From: Diplocarpon mali
Lineage: Eukaryota > Ascomycota > Leotiomycetes > Helotiales > Drepanopezizaceae
DNA length: 64,000 bases
Reading direction: 5' to 3'
Assembly: GCA_024741835.1 (NCBI GenBank)
Contig: JAENRP010000224.1
Span: 1 to 64,000, forward strand
The stretch's first letter is position 1; each line of letters begins with the position of its first letter. Shown here in pieces: positions 34,600 through 44,864 of the stretch. The translations under genes and the position numbers were made by a program. Under the pieces are notes generated by a model. It saw only the letters and a list, made by a program, of their open reading frames with translations. It was not told the origin of the DNA and searched no databases.

Positions 34600-36430
34600 G
34601 CGTAGCAGAAGCAGGAGTCTCCTTTTATAACCTCTACTTCATCCACGGCGAGGACCATCGCAGCGCCATCCGTCTCGCGCCACTCCTATTCCTCGGCCCT
34701 CTCGCCCTAACTACGCCCTTCTACGCGTCTGCCAATACAGCCTCTTGGACTCCACCACAACCACCGCAGCTCTGGCGACCTCCTACCTCGTTTCCCTGTG
34801 GAGCAGCGTGCTGCTCTACCGCGCGTTCTTCCACCGACTTTGCTCCTTCTCAAAGCCGCCTGGTGCGGAACTCCCCAAAGTCGGGCACGTCTTGCAGCTG
34901 GGCAACTGCAACAATTGCAGGCGGCTGCAAAGGTGGCACGCCAAGTACGGCGACTACGAGCGGACGGGGCCGGCGAAGCTTTCGATCGTGGACCCGGATG
35001 CCGTGAATGCGATCATGGGCGCGAGATCGAGCCGCAAGAAGTTGGCGTGATATTATATGGAAGAGCCGCAGGTGGGTTTACACCTGTGCAGAGATCGGGC
35101 GACGCCCGATAGGCGGCGGCGGACGTGGGATCGGGGATTCAGCATGAAAGGTTTACTTCTCCAGTTGGCGAACTTCTACAAAAGTGGGACTTTATCCTGA
35201 AATTTGTAGCCATTGACTCCTCCTAGTCCCGCGTGGTTGGGTTCGCCAACGTGCTCGTCAAGCAGCCGAGGGCGTTTGGCGGCACGGCGCTGAACTCCAG
35301 TCTGTGATTCAACTACTACTCATTTGACATGATGCGCGAGCTTACCTTTGGAGAGTCGTTCAATATGCTGAAAACGGGAGAGACGCTCAACGCCGTCAAG
35401 TTGCTGCATGCCGGGCAGCGACTGCTCGGAATATTCTCGCCGATGCCGTGGCTCATAACGGTCATGATGCGCGTCCCGGGGCTTTGAAAAGCTATCGGTA
35501 ATGGCTTGTGCATTGCGGGAGCCAGGCCCAAAAGAGGGAAAACGCAAGCCATTCCGGCGTCAGAGGTAGTACGATATGGAAGGGAAGAGCGGTGTTGTTG
35601 ACAGAGGGCAGTTGAAAATGGAAGAACGAGGCATCATATCCTGGCTCCCCGAAGCTGATCCTATGACCACCGACCCCTTTAAGGAACATATGTGGCTCAT
35701 CGGCGACGCTCTTCTGATCATCATGGCCGGCTCCGACACCATCGCTGCAACGCTGACCTAACTCTTCGACTAGATCGCGCAAGACCGATTCCTCGTCGTT
35801 AGACTGCGCCAGGAGCTGCAGCCGCCGCTAAAACCAGATGGCAGCCTCAACGTCAAGGAACTGGGCAATCTGGAGTTCTCGAATGGCAATCAACGAGACG
35901 CTCAGACTGCATCCACCGGTTCCAGGCGGGCAGACGCGAATCCCCGGCGACACAGTGTTTTCCGTTCCACTGTTTACGGTTGGGAGATATGCGTCTCCCT
36001 CTCCCTCTCCTTCTCACCTGGACGCTACTCAGTACTGACCACATCTTATTCGCAGCAAACAAAGCCTGGAGACAACCCCTCGACTTCATCCCCAAGCGCT
36101 GGCACAGCAAGCCCGAGTTGATCCGCAACAAAACCGGCTATGCTCCTTTCTCCACGGGTAACTTGTAACTTTCTCCCCTCCCTCCCACGCCTCAAACTTT
36201 CCTTGCTCTTTCAAAAATTGCAGATGCATGGGCTGACAGAAACAGGCCGCTACGGCTGCATGGGCAAGAACCTCGCTCTGATGGGGCTCCGCACCGTCGC
36301 CGCGCTGCTCCTGACGAGATTTGACATCCCGCTCGCGCCCCGCGCAGATGGGAAGAGGCTGCTAGAGGAATCGGAGGATTATATCACCACCGCACTGGAG
36401 AGCCTGATGCTGTGCTTCAAGGCGAGATGA
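34600..36430 (+). pseudogene. cytochrome P450 pseudogene
   Basis: P450 landmarks run in order. They are a hydrophobic N-terminus (IRLAPLLFLGPLALT, LATSYLVSLWSSVLLYRAFF), PPGAELPKVGHVLQL, YERTGPAKLSIVDPDAV, DRRRRTWDRGFSMK, the I-helix AGSDTIAATLT, LRLHPPVPGGQTR, and the haem motif FSTG/RYGCMGKNLALM split by an intron. The frame is broken by TGA 35304-35306, TGA 35485-35487, TAA 35759-35761 and TAG 35771-35773. Frameshifts lie near 34720 and around 35900-36000. The TAA and TAG replace Gln codons (CAA, CAG), i.e. CpA-to-TpA changes like RIP. Too damaged to encode an enzyme. It lies between SDR and MDR genes. Confidence 0.9.
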
Positions 36431-37375
36431 GTATGGGCTGATGTAGTCTGCTCGCTGTTCGGCCTCGGGCTGAGGGCGAGGTGTTTTGTGCGTGGACCGT
36501 ATAACGTTGTACACGATCTGTGTAAGAGACTTTTCGAGCATGAGCAGATTCTCTTGACGGGTAAGCCATAGCTGCGTCTAGCGGGCCTCAGCGATTTCAT
36601 TTCATGACTCGCTAACCTCCTCTCTGTTTGTTTACATCAGAGGCTCTGATCGTAGCCAAGACCTTCGGCTAATTTTCATCGCGCGCGCCGGGGGAGGGGA
36701 GCGATAGGGGTCTCGCGAGTAACTAGGTTTCTAGATTGGTATCTATAGATAAGTTGACAGACACGACTTCGCTTAGTTACCGCTCACCAGTAATCATCTC
36801 AATGGCCTTACCTTGGCCGGCTATCTGAGTTGTAAAGCAGTGCAGGCTGTTCTTCAGCACCCAGCAGTTTTTATGAATCGAAGGACTCGTAGAGCGTGAA
36901 GCCAAGGAGTGAGAGTGGGGTGGTGTCGAGAGATGGCTTGTCTAGGTGTGCATGTGAATTGACGGGCTGGAGGTGGCCTTGAGCTCATCTCTAGGTCGGG
37001 TCTGCGTGTGTGTCGGCTATTAATGTCCCTGGCCGGCTGTCTGGTGTTTGCTACCGTGTACTTTCGTCGTAAGGCTAGGAGGTTCGTGTCGGTAGTATGC
37101 GTTGACTCGGTATTCCAACTTGACTTGCGAGGGAGGTCTTTATCGTCGGACTTCCGCGTACCGTCCACCTTTCAGATCGATAAGATTCCGAAAAGCTACA
37201 GGATGGCGGGGTGATCGGAAGCTGCGGTGGGGTAATTCCCATCTTCAATCGTCGTCCTCGAGCCTCTCGTGTTTGAGACTTCACATTTCCGTCCACGCTC
37301 TCCTGCTACTCTTCAATCCGTGTACTGCCTCGAAATTGTCCCTCCTCGAAAAACAGGTGTGTTACAGGATTCAGC
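36431..37375. other. intergenic region
   Basis: About 0.9 kb without a supported gene. It should hold the promoter of the MDR reductase gene. Confidence 0.4.
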
Positions 37376-38584
37376 ATGTCTCCCGCCACCGAAACCCAAC
37401 AGTGGGTCTCCCTCCAAGACGGCCTCGAGAAGCTGTCCCTCACCAGCGCGCCCCTCCCAAAGCCAGGGCCCTCTGAAGTTCTCGTCAAGATCTCCGCCGT
37501 GGCGCTCAACTACCGCGATACCGAGGTCATCATGGGCCTTTACAACCACCACAAACCAGAGACGACGGGCACGCAAAACCCTTCTATCGTCCCCTGCTCA
37601 GACATGTGCGGCACCGTCGTGGCCTCCAAGTCGCCGAGATGGAAGGAGGGAGACCAGGTGCTGAGTATCTTCAACCAGACGCATATCGCGGGCCAGGTCA
37701 AGGCGGCGCATATGAAGAGCGGCCTGGGATTGCCGCTCCCGGGGGTCTTGACACAGTTTAGAGTCTTTGACGCCGAGGGGCTGGTGAGGAAGCCGGCGTA
37801 TCTGATTGACGAGGAGGCGGCGACGCTGCCGGTTGCTGCGATGACGGCTTGGATGGCTGTCAACGGTATGAGACCGCATGGGCAGGCGGGGGGGAGGGGT
37901 GAGAAGGTGTTGATTCAGGGGACAGGAGGAGTAGCCATTAGTGGGTTGCAGATTGCTAAGGCCAGTGGCGCCGAAGGTGGGTGAAGTTGCGTTCCTACAG
38001 GACGTGAGAACATCGAGTTGATCGCTTCCGGGGTTAGTGATCATTACTTCGTCCTCGGATGCGAAGCTGGAAAAGGCCAAGAAGTTGGGCGCAGACCAAA
38101 CCATCAACTACAGGACGACCCCGGACTGGGAGCTAGAAGTGCTCAGATTGACCGACGAGGACGGGGTCCAGATCATCTTTGAGAATGGCGGAGCCGCGAC
38201 GTTGCGGAAATCCGTAAGTGCTTGCGGATGCGCAGCTCCTGGGGATTTCGTTTTCTCATCTGCGCAAGATCTGACTCCCGCTTCTCCCAGTTCGACTGCA
38301 TAGCGTTCGGCGGCCTGATAAACTGCATCGGCTACCTGTCCGGGAAAGAAGATGCGATTGGGGATCGGACGAATACCAACGTGCTAGCTCTGAGAAGAAA
38401 CGTCACGCTGAAGGGTCTGTTGAACGGGCCGAGGGAGAAGTTCGAGGAGATGTTGGCCTTGTACGAGGAGAAGCAGATCAGACCTGTGGTGGACAAGGTG
38501 TTTGGATTTGGGGAGGCGAAGGAGGCTCTGGTCTATCTGTTTGCAGGTGGCCATTTCGGAAAGGTCGTGGTCAAGGTCGAGTGA
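37376..38584 (+). CDS. medium-chain dehydrogenase/reductase (zinc-type ADH / quinone-oxidoreductase-like)
   Basis: About 356 aa; exons 37376-37976, 38038-38213, 38291-38584, in phase. The GroES-like half is seen in VLVKISAVALNYRDTEVI and CSDMCGTVVA; the Rossmann half has VLIQGTGGVAISGLQIAK (about residue 178-195) and VIITSSSDAKLEKAKKLGADQTINY. The substrate-binding C-terminus ends GHFGKVVVKVE. The structural-zinc Cys loop of classical alcohol dehydrogenases is absent, which fits the YogA-like/quinone-reductase branch. It would transfer hydride between NAD(P)H and an aldehyde, ketone or quinone; substrate unknown. Confidence 0.88.
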
Positions 38585-39306
38585 GGGGCTGAAATACTTG
38601 GGCTTGCGAGGGTTATGATATTGTTAGAATATACAAGAACTGGGCTTATGTAATCGTACCTTGTGTATTACTCCTGCAGCTCCATAGAACTCGGAATCTA
38701 CACCTTTAGATTCTGTCAGATATGAATAGAAGCCGTAGGTTCGCACGAGTGCCCTCGCGACGCCAGCGCCCATTCGGATTTCCGCCTCTAAACAAAAAAC
38801 GCACCGCGACTCTCCTACATTGAGCAAACGGGTCCAGGACCCATCAAGAGTATCACTCGTTTCAACGCCATTGCCCTGGAGCCTGATTAAGGATGTTAGC
38901 CATGCCGGGGAGCCAGGAAGTCTAGATGCGGCCTTCAGCTAGATCGTGAGAAAAAAAACGTACGAGCTTCAGGTGTTCAAACTCTCCACCAGGGCCAGTG
39001 AGGAACTGATATGATTTTATCCTGGATATGTGTCAAGGCTTAAATATACTTTACCCATTTCTGTGTCTTGATTGGGATTTCTGCCTGTTAATGCGGCCTA
39101 CCTAGGTGATTGTTCACACTTGAACATAAGCGAGATTTTTTCTTGTCATGTAAACATACTGGGAAACAACAACAGTGTAGTGCGAAACACAGATGCGTAC
39201 GATACACTCAGTAAAATATATATATATATATACACGTTTATGTATTTGTCGCTCGTCACTCAAGAAAAAAACAGTCGTCTCATTGCTTCTTTTATCAAAG
39301 ACCCCA
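38585..39306. other. intergenic region between convergent genes, with (AT)n tract
   Basis: About 0.7 kb holding the 3' ends of the MDR and CDC123 genes. A short AT dinucleotide repeat lies at about 39216-39232. Nothing else seen. Confidence 0.45.
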
Positions 39307-40595
39307 TTATCTAGAATTATCTACCTCAATATCCGTTACGCCCTTGAGAACTTCCTCATCTTCATCCTCGCTCTCACTCTCCCCCGGCTTCTGCATATTC
39401 ACTCCTCCCTCCATCATGCACTTCCAATTATCAGCAAACTCTCGCATCGCGCTCTCCCCACCCACACTAGCATCTACCACATCCCTTGGCAATTTATGCG
39501 CACTGTACTGCGGACTCACGAACGAGTATGCTTCAGGGTCGTTTTTGCGAACTAGTCTAATCTCTGGCTTCCAAGAAACTTCTTCTATGTCTTCATCTTC
39601 AGTCGTTGTATCTTCATCGCTTGACTGCGGGATGAGTCTAGGGTCCGATTCGGGAAAGCCGAGCAGTGGCTTTGGGAGTGGCATGGTAAGGAGCTCAAGC
39701 CATGAGAAGAGTAAAGGATCTGTGCGCGGTGCCCAGGGGTTGATGTCTACCAGCCGTACTTTGTCGTATGGTTCCGGTAGATAAACATCAAAGACGAAAC
39801 TTCCATCTGGAAATGTATCTTTCAACGTCTTCTCATAGTATTCCAATACCGTATCCCGCACGCGGTCTTTCAAGGGAAATAGGAACTCAAAGTGATTCAG
39901 ATCTCTCTGGCAGATCCCAATAACCATTTTATCTCTTACAAAACACCGAAATTCGCAAGATGGATTGACTTTAAACCATTTCCGCAAGACGAGAACGTAC
40001 GGTATATCCTCTTTTTTGAATGAGTCGTCATCTGCACAATCATCGAAGGCATGTTCCAGGTCATGCGTAATAAAGTCGGAAGATTTGAGGAGCAGGTATG
40101 TAGCATTCGCCGTCGCACATTCCATACTATTTTTCTTCATGCTGATCCACGTAGCATCTTTCGGCGCTGACCAGTTTAACTTTGGGGCGACGAGGCCACC
40201 TAAGTCAGTGATTGTATCATTGATTTGTTGATGAATGGCAGCAAATGGAAGAGATGGATCGGGCGTTGAATCGGAGTCCCAGTCGGTTTCGATGCTGTTG
40301 TCCGTGTAGGTCGAGGATGGCGGGAATGTGTGCGTTTCGCTAGGGAGCACGATGCCGTCTTCGCGTAGGTAGGAGAGGAAGGCAGGGCTGAGGGGAATGA
40401 TGCGGGACTTGAGAGCGGAGGTGCGGTATCTGGTATTATTAGGCTTGAGACGGTATGAGGAGGAATTGCGTACTTGGGATGCCAGAAATCGTAAGAGCAG
40501 TGCATGATATGTGATTTTGTAACAGGTTCGAACGGGAGCTTAGTGAGGGGCTCTGGGACGGTCTGGGGGCCTTCTGAAGCGTCTAATGCTGGCAT
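39307..40595 (-). CDS. CDC123: CDC123/D123-family protein, eIF2 assembly factor
   Basis: About 414 aa; exons 40595-40474 and 40429-39307, intron 44 bp (GTACGC..CCAG). N-terminal SYDFWHPKYRTSALKSRIIP spans the splice site. D123 features: PKLNWSAPKDATWIS, SSDFITHDLEHAFDD, YVLVLRKWFKVNPSCEFRCF, FVFDVYLPEPYDKVRLVDIN and PWAPRTDPLLFSWLEL. These supply the ATP-grasp-like fold with the Asp/Asn metal site near VDINPW. Cdc123 binds eIF2 gamma and promotes assembly of the eIF2 heterotrimer in the cytosol. The C-terminus is very acidic (ESESEDEDEEV). Divergent from CWC21. Confidence 0.93.
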
Positions 40596-40877
40596 TCTGT
40601 ATTTATTGAAAAAATTGGTCTTTAAAGCCTTTTAAACTGTAATAGTAGAGAAGGAGAGAAGTTTTTTTTTTCTTTTTGTGTGAGTATTATGTAGTTAAGA
40701 TTGTGTCATATTTGTAAATAGCCCCTCTATCATGACATATTCTGCCAGCGCTAGCTATACACCGCCAACCTTAAGTTCAGCCTCATTCAGCCTCATGCCC
40801 CGGTCAGGCTGTCATTCGAGAACCTGCAACATCGGATTGTAAAGAACTTTCCTCCAAACACACATCAATACTCCACG
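40596..40877. promoter_or_regulatory. shared divergent promoter, CDC123 / CWC21
   Basis: 282 bases between two start codons on opposite strands. It contains a T-rich tract near 40660-40677 and a short direct repeat GCCTCATTCAGCCTCATGCC around 40778-40799. No established motif recognised. Confidence 0.5.
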
Positions 40878-41428
40878 ATGTCCTCGAATGTCGGTCTCTC
40901 CACGCCTAGGGGTAGCGGTACATCCGGCTACGTTCAGCGTAACCTCGCTCACCTCCGACCTCGCGACAAGCCCTACTCGACCGACCTCGAAAGCTTGAAG
41001 CATCGCCAGAGGCAGCCCGACAAGGATATCTTAGAGCACGATCGCAAGCGTCAGATCGAGGTTAAGGTGTTTGAGTTACGGGATCTGTTGGAAGATGAGG
41101 GGTACCACGCCCCAAATTTTCAATTCCAACCCAGGGGACTTTGGTGCTGACACAAATGTACAGTGTTGACGAAGACGAGATAGAAGTCCAAACCGAAGCC
41201 CTCCGACGGAAATTACTTAAAGAGAGCGAACGATGCAATGGGCCCGCGAAGAAGGGTTTGAAGATGCATCAGGTACATGAGCTCGCTGAGGCGAAGATAA
41301 AGCAGGACGATCGGTTTAGGAGCGCGTTGGGTATTAGTAAGAACTATGAAGAGGGTGGGCATTGGAAGAGGCAAGAGGAGAGGGCGATGGCCACTGCCGA
41401 AAAGGAGGGGAAGGGAGAGGAGCGGTAG
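40878..41428 (+). CDS. CWC21: pre-mRNA splicing factor CWC21 (cwf21 domain)
   Basis: About 162 aa; exons 40878-41101 and 41164-41428, intron 62 bp. The start MSSNVGLSTPRGSGTSGYVQ and RNLAHLRP is the diagnostic Cwc21/SRRM2 N-terminus. The cwf21 helix pair follows: EHDRKRQIEVKVFELRDLLE and VDEDEIEVQTEALRRKLLKE. Cwc21 binds Prp8 and Snu114 in the spliceosome near the catalytic centre. The C-terminus is a Lys/Glu-rich helix (FRSALGISKNYEEGGHWKRQ). Confidence 0.92.
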
Positions 41429-41740
41429 GTTGTTGAGTTTTAAAAGTGGGTATGGGATATGGGTTGCATCTCATTGGAGTCTCGATGACATCTAGGACAC
41501 GAACTCTGGTGTTTAGGATTTGGGAGGGTCAAAATTGTGTCAAGAAATGGATCATAGGTTGCCGCAGAAGATCTGCTTGAGTTTGGTATGGGACATAACC
41601 AGTCACCCTGCATTTGTGGCATCCAACTTTACAAGGCGCGCCTGGAATATGCTCTAGTCTGCCAAAACATATGTTTGGTCAGCTTGTAGAACCATAACAA
41701 GGTGCGAAAAATCAACCCTTTACCTGAACGATCTAAGCTC
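41429..41740. other. intergenic region between CWC21 and the enoyl-CoA isomerase pseudogene
   Basis: 312 bases; no coding potential seen. It contains the 3' ends of two convergent loci. Confidence 0.4.
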
Positions 41741-42691
41741 TCACAGTTTATGTCTCTTTTCCCCACTGGCTATCTTCGCAAACTCCTTCTGCGGTATGCC
41801 AGCCTGGAATCTCTCCCATCCAGCAAAAACCTCCCCAACGCCCTGGGTATCCATTGCCTCAATCTCTGGCTTCCTAATCAACGCCTTAATCTTCGTCATA
41901 CTATCTCCAATCAGGTGGTCTCCTAGCCTCTCCTCAACCTCTTGCAGCACAATTTCGAAATTTCTCATCCTCGCCCTTCTCAACATCAAAAATCTTATTC
42001 ACGAATCCAACCTGCAGCAACTCTTCCGCAGTGATGCGTTTACTCATAATAAGCGCCTCATTCGCTTTGCTAATACCAAGCCTCTGCACGAACACCCGCG
42101 AGGCGCCGCCTTCGGCTACCAGACCTAGCGAGGAGAAGGGCGTGAGAAGGAATTTTGATGGCACGCAGTAGATGAAATCGGAGAATGCGATCAGGGCGGC
42201 GGAAATACCGATGGCGGGCCCGTTGAGCGCGCTGACGAGAATCTTGGAGTGCGTGTAGAAGGCTTGGGTTATGTTGAGGTTATAAGCCACGAAGATTTTG
42301 AGCCAGTGTTCTTGGAGTCGTCTGTATCCGGGGAGGGGGAGGCGGAGACGCCGATGGAGGAAACATCTGCGCCTCTGACCGTTTTTTAGAACCCCGCATC
42401 ACCTCGCGTCACGAAGCTTGGCCGAGGAGCTTTATTTACTTACGCGGAGAAGTATCGTCCTGAATATAAGGATGAGCGAACTTCATGTATGAAAAAATAA
42501 GTTACAACCCGGTTTAGCATACCTTTGCCAGTCAAAACAGTAATAAAGACTTGATCTTCAGTAGCTACCTCCCTCATTTATGTCGCCCTTTGGAAATATT
42601 GGTCTTGTGTCAAAGCATTGAGCTTCTTCTGATTATCGATACTGATGATGGCTATCTTGCCTCTGTACTCAAGTGTTACTGCCGACGACAT
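41741..42691 (-). pseudogene. ECI1: peroxisomal delta3,delta2-enoyl-CoA isomerase (crotonase family), decayed
   Basis: Read from ATG 42691 down: MSSAVTLEYRGKIAIISID, then a TAA at 42580-42578 in place of a sense codon, then MREVATEDQVFITVLTGK. Introns 42522-42460 and 42443-42375 are GT..AG and in phase, joining RYFSA to GADVSSIGV. A frameshift near 42312-42316 precedes VAYNLNITQAFYTHSK and the oxyanion-hole region ALNGPAIGISAAL. A second one in a T run near 41955-41963 precedes FEIVLQEVEERLGDHL. The reading ends in HKL, a PTS1-type peroxisomal signal (yeast Eci1 ends HRL). The enzyme isomerises enoyl-CoAs during beta-oxidation of unsaturated fatty acids. One stop and two frameshifts make it non-functional unless they are sequence errors. 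Confidence 0.83.
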
Positions 42692-43040
42692 CTTGGTGAT
42701 CTCATATATTTTGATCTAGGTATATATGGGGCCAAAGTACAGCTCTACGAAGAAGGAAATGGTTTGTCCAACAAACACAGAGCTTTTAAATGAACTGGTT
42801 GAGGTACGAGGGAGCTGTATTGGGAAGGTGACGGGGTAGTAGTAAGATCCAAGCTGAGCTTGAGCCGATCGAGCCTCGGCTGTCACCGTTTAAGGTTCGC
42901 ATGGGTTGTAACCGGGCGACCCAAATTCAAGGACTGAAAGAAATCTATCAATTCTCGAACAGCGCCTTCGCATTTCGCCAATTGCAAACTGCAACACTAA
43001 ACAATAATACAACTCGACTCAGCAATCGACAATCTTCGCC
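42692..43040. other. upstream region between enoyl-CoA isomerase relic and PET100
   Basis: 349 bases between two divergent start codons. A frame from 42901 is open into the PET100 region but in another phase. No motif recognised. Confidence 0.4.
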
Positions 43041-43381
43041 ATGGGTGGCCCTAACTTGGAAGTCTTCAAAGTACATCCCCCCTTTTCCCCCTGTTGAATC
43101 ATCCTCCCCATGTGCTCTTTGACTCCCTTCAAAACCTCAAGCTCACGGGAACACAGTTCGGCATGTACATCATGTTCCCCATCGCCTTCATGTACTACTA
43201 CGGCATCAACCTCGATGAACGCTTTGCCGTCCCAGGTTTTTGGCCTAAGCCTGAGCAGACGAATCGCATTCCCTTTGAGAAAGAAGAGATTCATAACGAG
43301 CTTGAGAGACTGAAGAGGAGGAGGCTCGAGTTGAGGAGTAGACGGTTGGAGCAAGAGAAGGAAGGGGCGAGTGATTCATGA
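43041..43381 (+). CDS. PET100: PET100-like cytochrome c oxidase assembly protein
   Basis: 84 aa; exons 43041-43070 and 43157-43381, intron 86 bp after LEVFK. The N-terminal MGGPNLEVFKFGMYIMFPI and FMYYYGINLDERF form the conserved Pet100 transmembrane segment. FWPKPEQTNRIPFEKEE and a Lys/Arg/Glu coiled helix follow. Pet100 sits in the mitochondrial inner membrane and helps assemble complex IV. The first exon encodes only ten residues, so an ab initio prediction could easily miss it. Confidence 0.9.
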
Positions 43382-43640
43382 GGGACCATGAGGGGCGAAG
43401 GGAATTTTGATCGTTAGGGGAGAGGAACGTTGGGGTAGAGATAAGATGAAGTTTTTGATGAATGCTGAGCAGCATGTATTAGGTGGGCATAGGGTACGGA
43501 ACGGGCGTTAAACATTGGAGGCATGAGACTATTTCGGAGTCTCCACCAATTTCCAGGGCGGGGAAGGACTAGAGTATCAATTGCTATCGTACCAAAAGCT
43601 ACAAGTGTACTTTATCATCACACGTGCCAACCCATTCTAT

Positions 43641-44630
43641 CTAGGCATCCAGTTTCCCAGAGACCTCCTTCCAGTCCTCATCCGCCAAGTTCCCTTGCGC
43701 ACAGTTCGCATACACACCCTGAACATTGGACTCATTCTGCAAAGCATCCAGAAACGCCACCAAGCTCTTGATAGTATCCGGCTGCTCAGCATCCAGTGGG
43801 ACCTTCGTATCCTCATTTGCATCCCATATAATATCCGAGCTAGTAACCTTTATGCCATGGCTTTTTTGCAGTGCTTCGGCGGTGGCAGTCGTCTTGTTCG
43901 GCTCCGTCCAGACCACTATATTGCCATCGTCATCGGTCTCGACGTCTTCCGCACCTGCTTCGATCGCATCGTCCAGGATTTCATCAACGCCCTTGCCCTC
44001 TTCTGCTTCAAACTCTACCCGTCCTTTCTTCTGGAATAGGTATGTAGTAGGCGTCGGTATCCCTCCGTGGACTTTTACCAAGTGTCGCAAGTCCATCATC
44101 GTCCTGGCTTTGTTATCCGTCTCGGTTTCGATGATCATAGCAACTGTAGGGGGCATAATGACTTCTAGCGTGATGCTCTCCAGCGCAGCGCCAGTCGAAG
44201 ATTTACCTTGACCCCGCGCAATCGCCGATTCGATAGATGCTTTGGGGAACCCGGCTACTATGCATGAGTGCAAGTTCCTGATAGGCTGCGACCGGAGGGA
44301 TTGTACCATCATGTACCTTTCTTTGCATTGACTAGGATAGCTGCTAGACGCGGGTTCACATTTGGATCGCCGCCGTACACTGGTATCGAAATTAATAAAA
44401 AACGACTAAATCGGAGAGTAATGTATACATTTTGAGGCCAAGATGATCTCTCTAGAGAGGGCAGAACGCTGAACGTTCTTCTTAGCATCTACGGCTCCTT
44501 TGTCGTGCTTGATCTTCGACCATCTATTATGGCCCGATTGGGCAGATAAGGTGGTGGAGAAGAGGCATCGTGAACAAAGGAAGTCCCTTCGGGGTACGAG
44601 CATTCGGAGCCCTCTAGAAGTTGCCGCCAT
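43641..44630 (-). CDS. TACO1: YebC/TACO1-family mitochondrial translation factor
   Basis: About 292 aa; exons 44630-44429, 44379-44317, 44254-43641. The second intron is best closed at GTAG so that it reads NAKKAGFPKASIESAIARGQ. Residues 1-35 are Arg/Ser/Leu-rich, like a mitochondrial presequence. The YebC core starts SGHNRWSKIKHDKGAVDAKK and continues through YGGDPNVNPRLAAILVNAKK, ESITLEVIMPPTVAMIIETE and HGGIPTPTTYLF. The family (yeast Dpc29, human TACO1) aids translation of mitochondrially encoded proteins such as COX1. ATG 44630 is the only in-frame ATG before the domain. The gene is convergent with PET100, also a complex IV factor. Confidence 0.9.
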
Positions 44631-44864
44631 TGGGAGATAAGTCGAAGAATGAAACGCTTGACAACATTCTGATATTGGGAGTCTACGCAAAAAGGTTTAT
44701 CCGCTCCGGCTCTACCCTGAACTCTGATTTGCCGAATCCAAACAGATGCGACAACACCTCGCCAAATTCGGGGAGGTTGGCCTCGATTTCATAAAAAGGA
44801 GATCCAGCACGCAATCCCCCTGATTTACCCATACTCCAAGACTACTATCTCTCCTGACGCGTCA
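44631..44864. promoter_or_regulatory. shared divergent promoter, TACO1 / LAA1
   Basis: 234 bases between two start codons on opposite strands. Housekeeping promoter; no element recognised. Confidence 0.5.

Noticed and set aside
43726..44211. 161-codon plus-strand ORF
   Set aside because: Opposite the YebC/TACO1 core.
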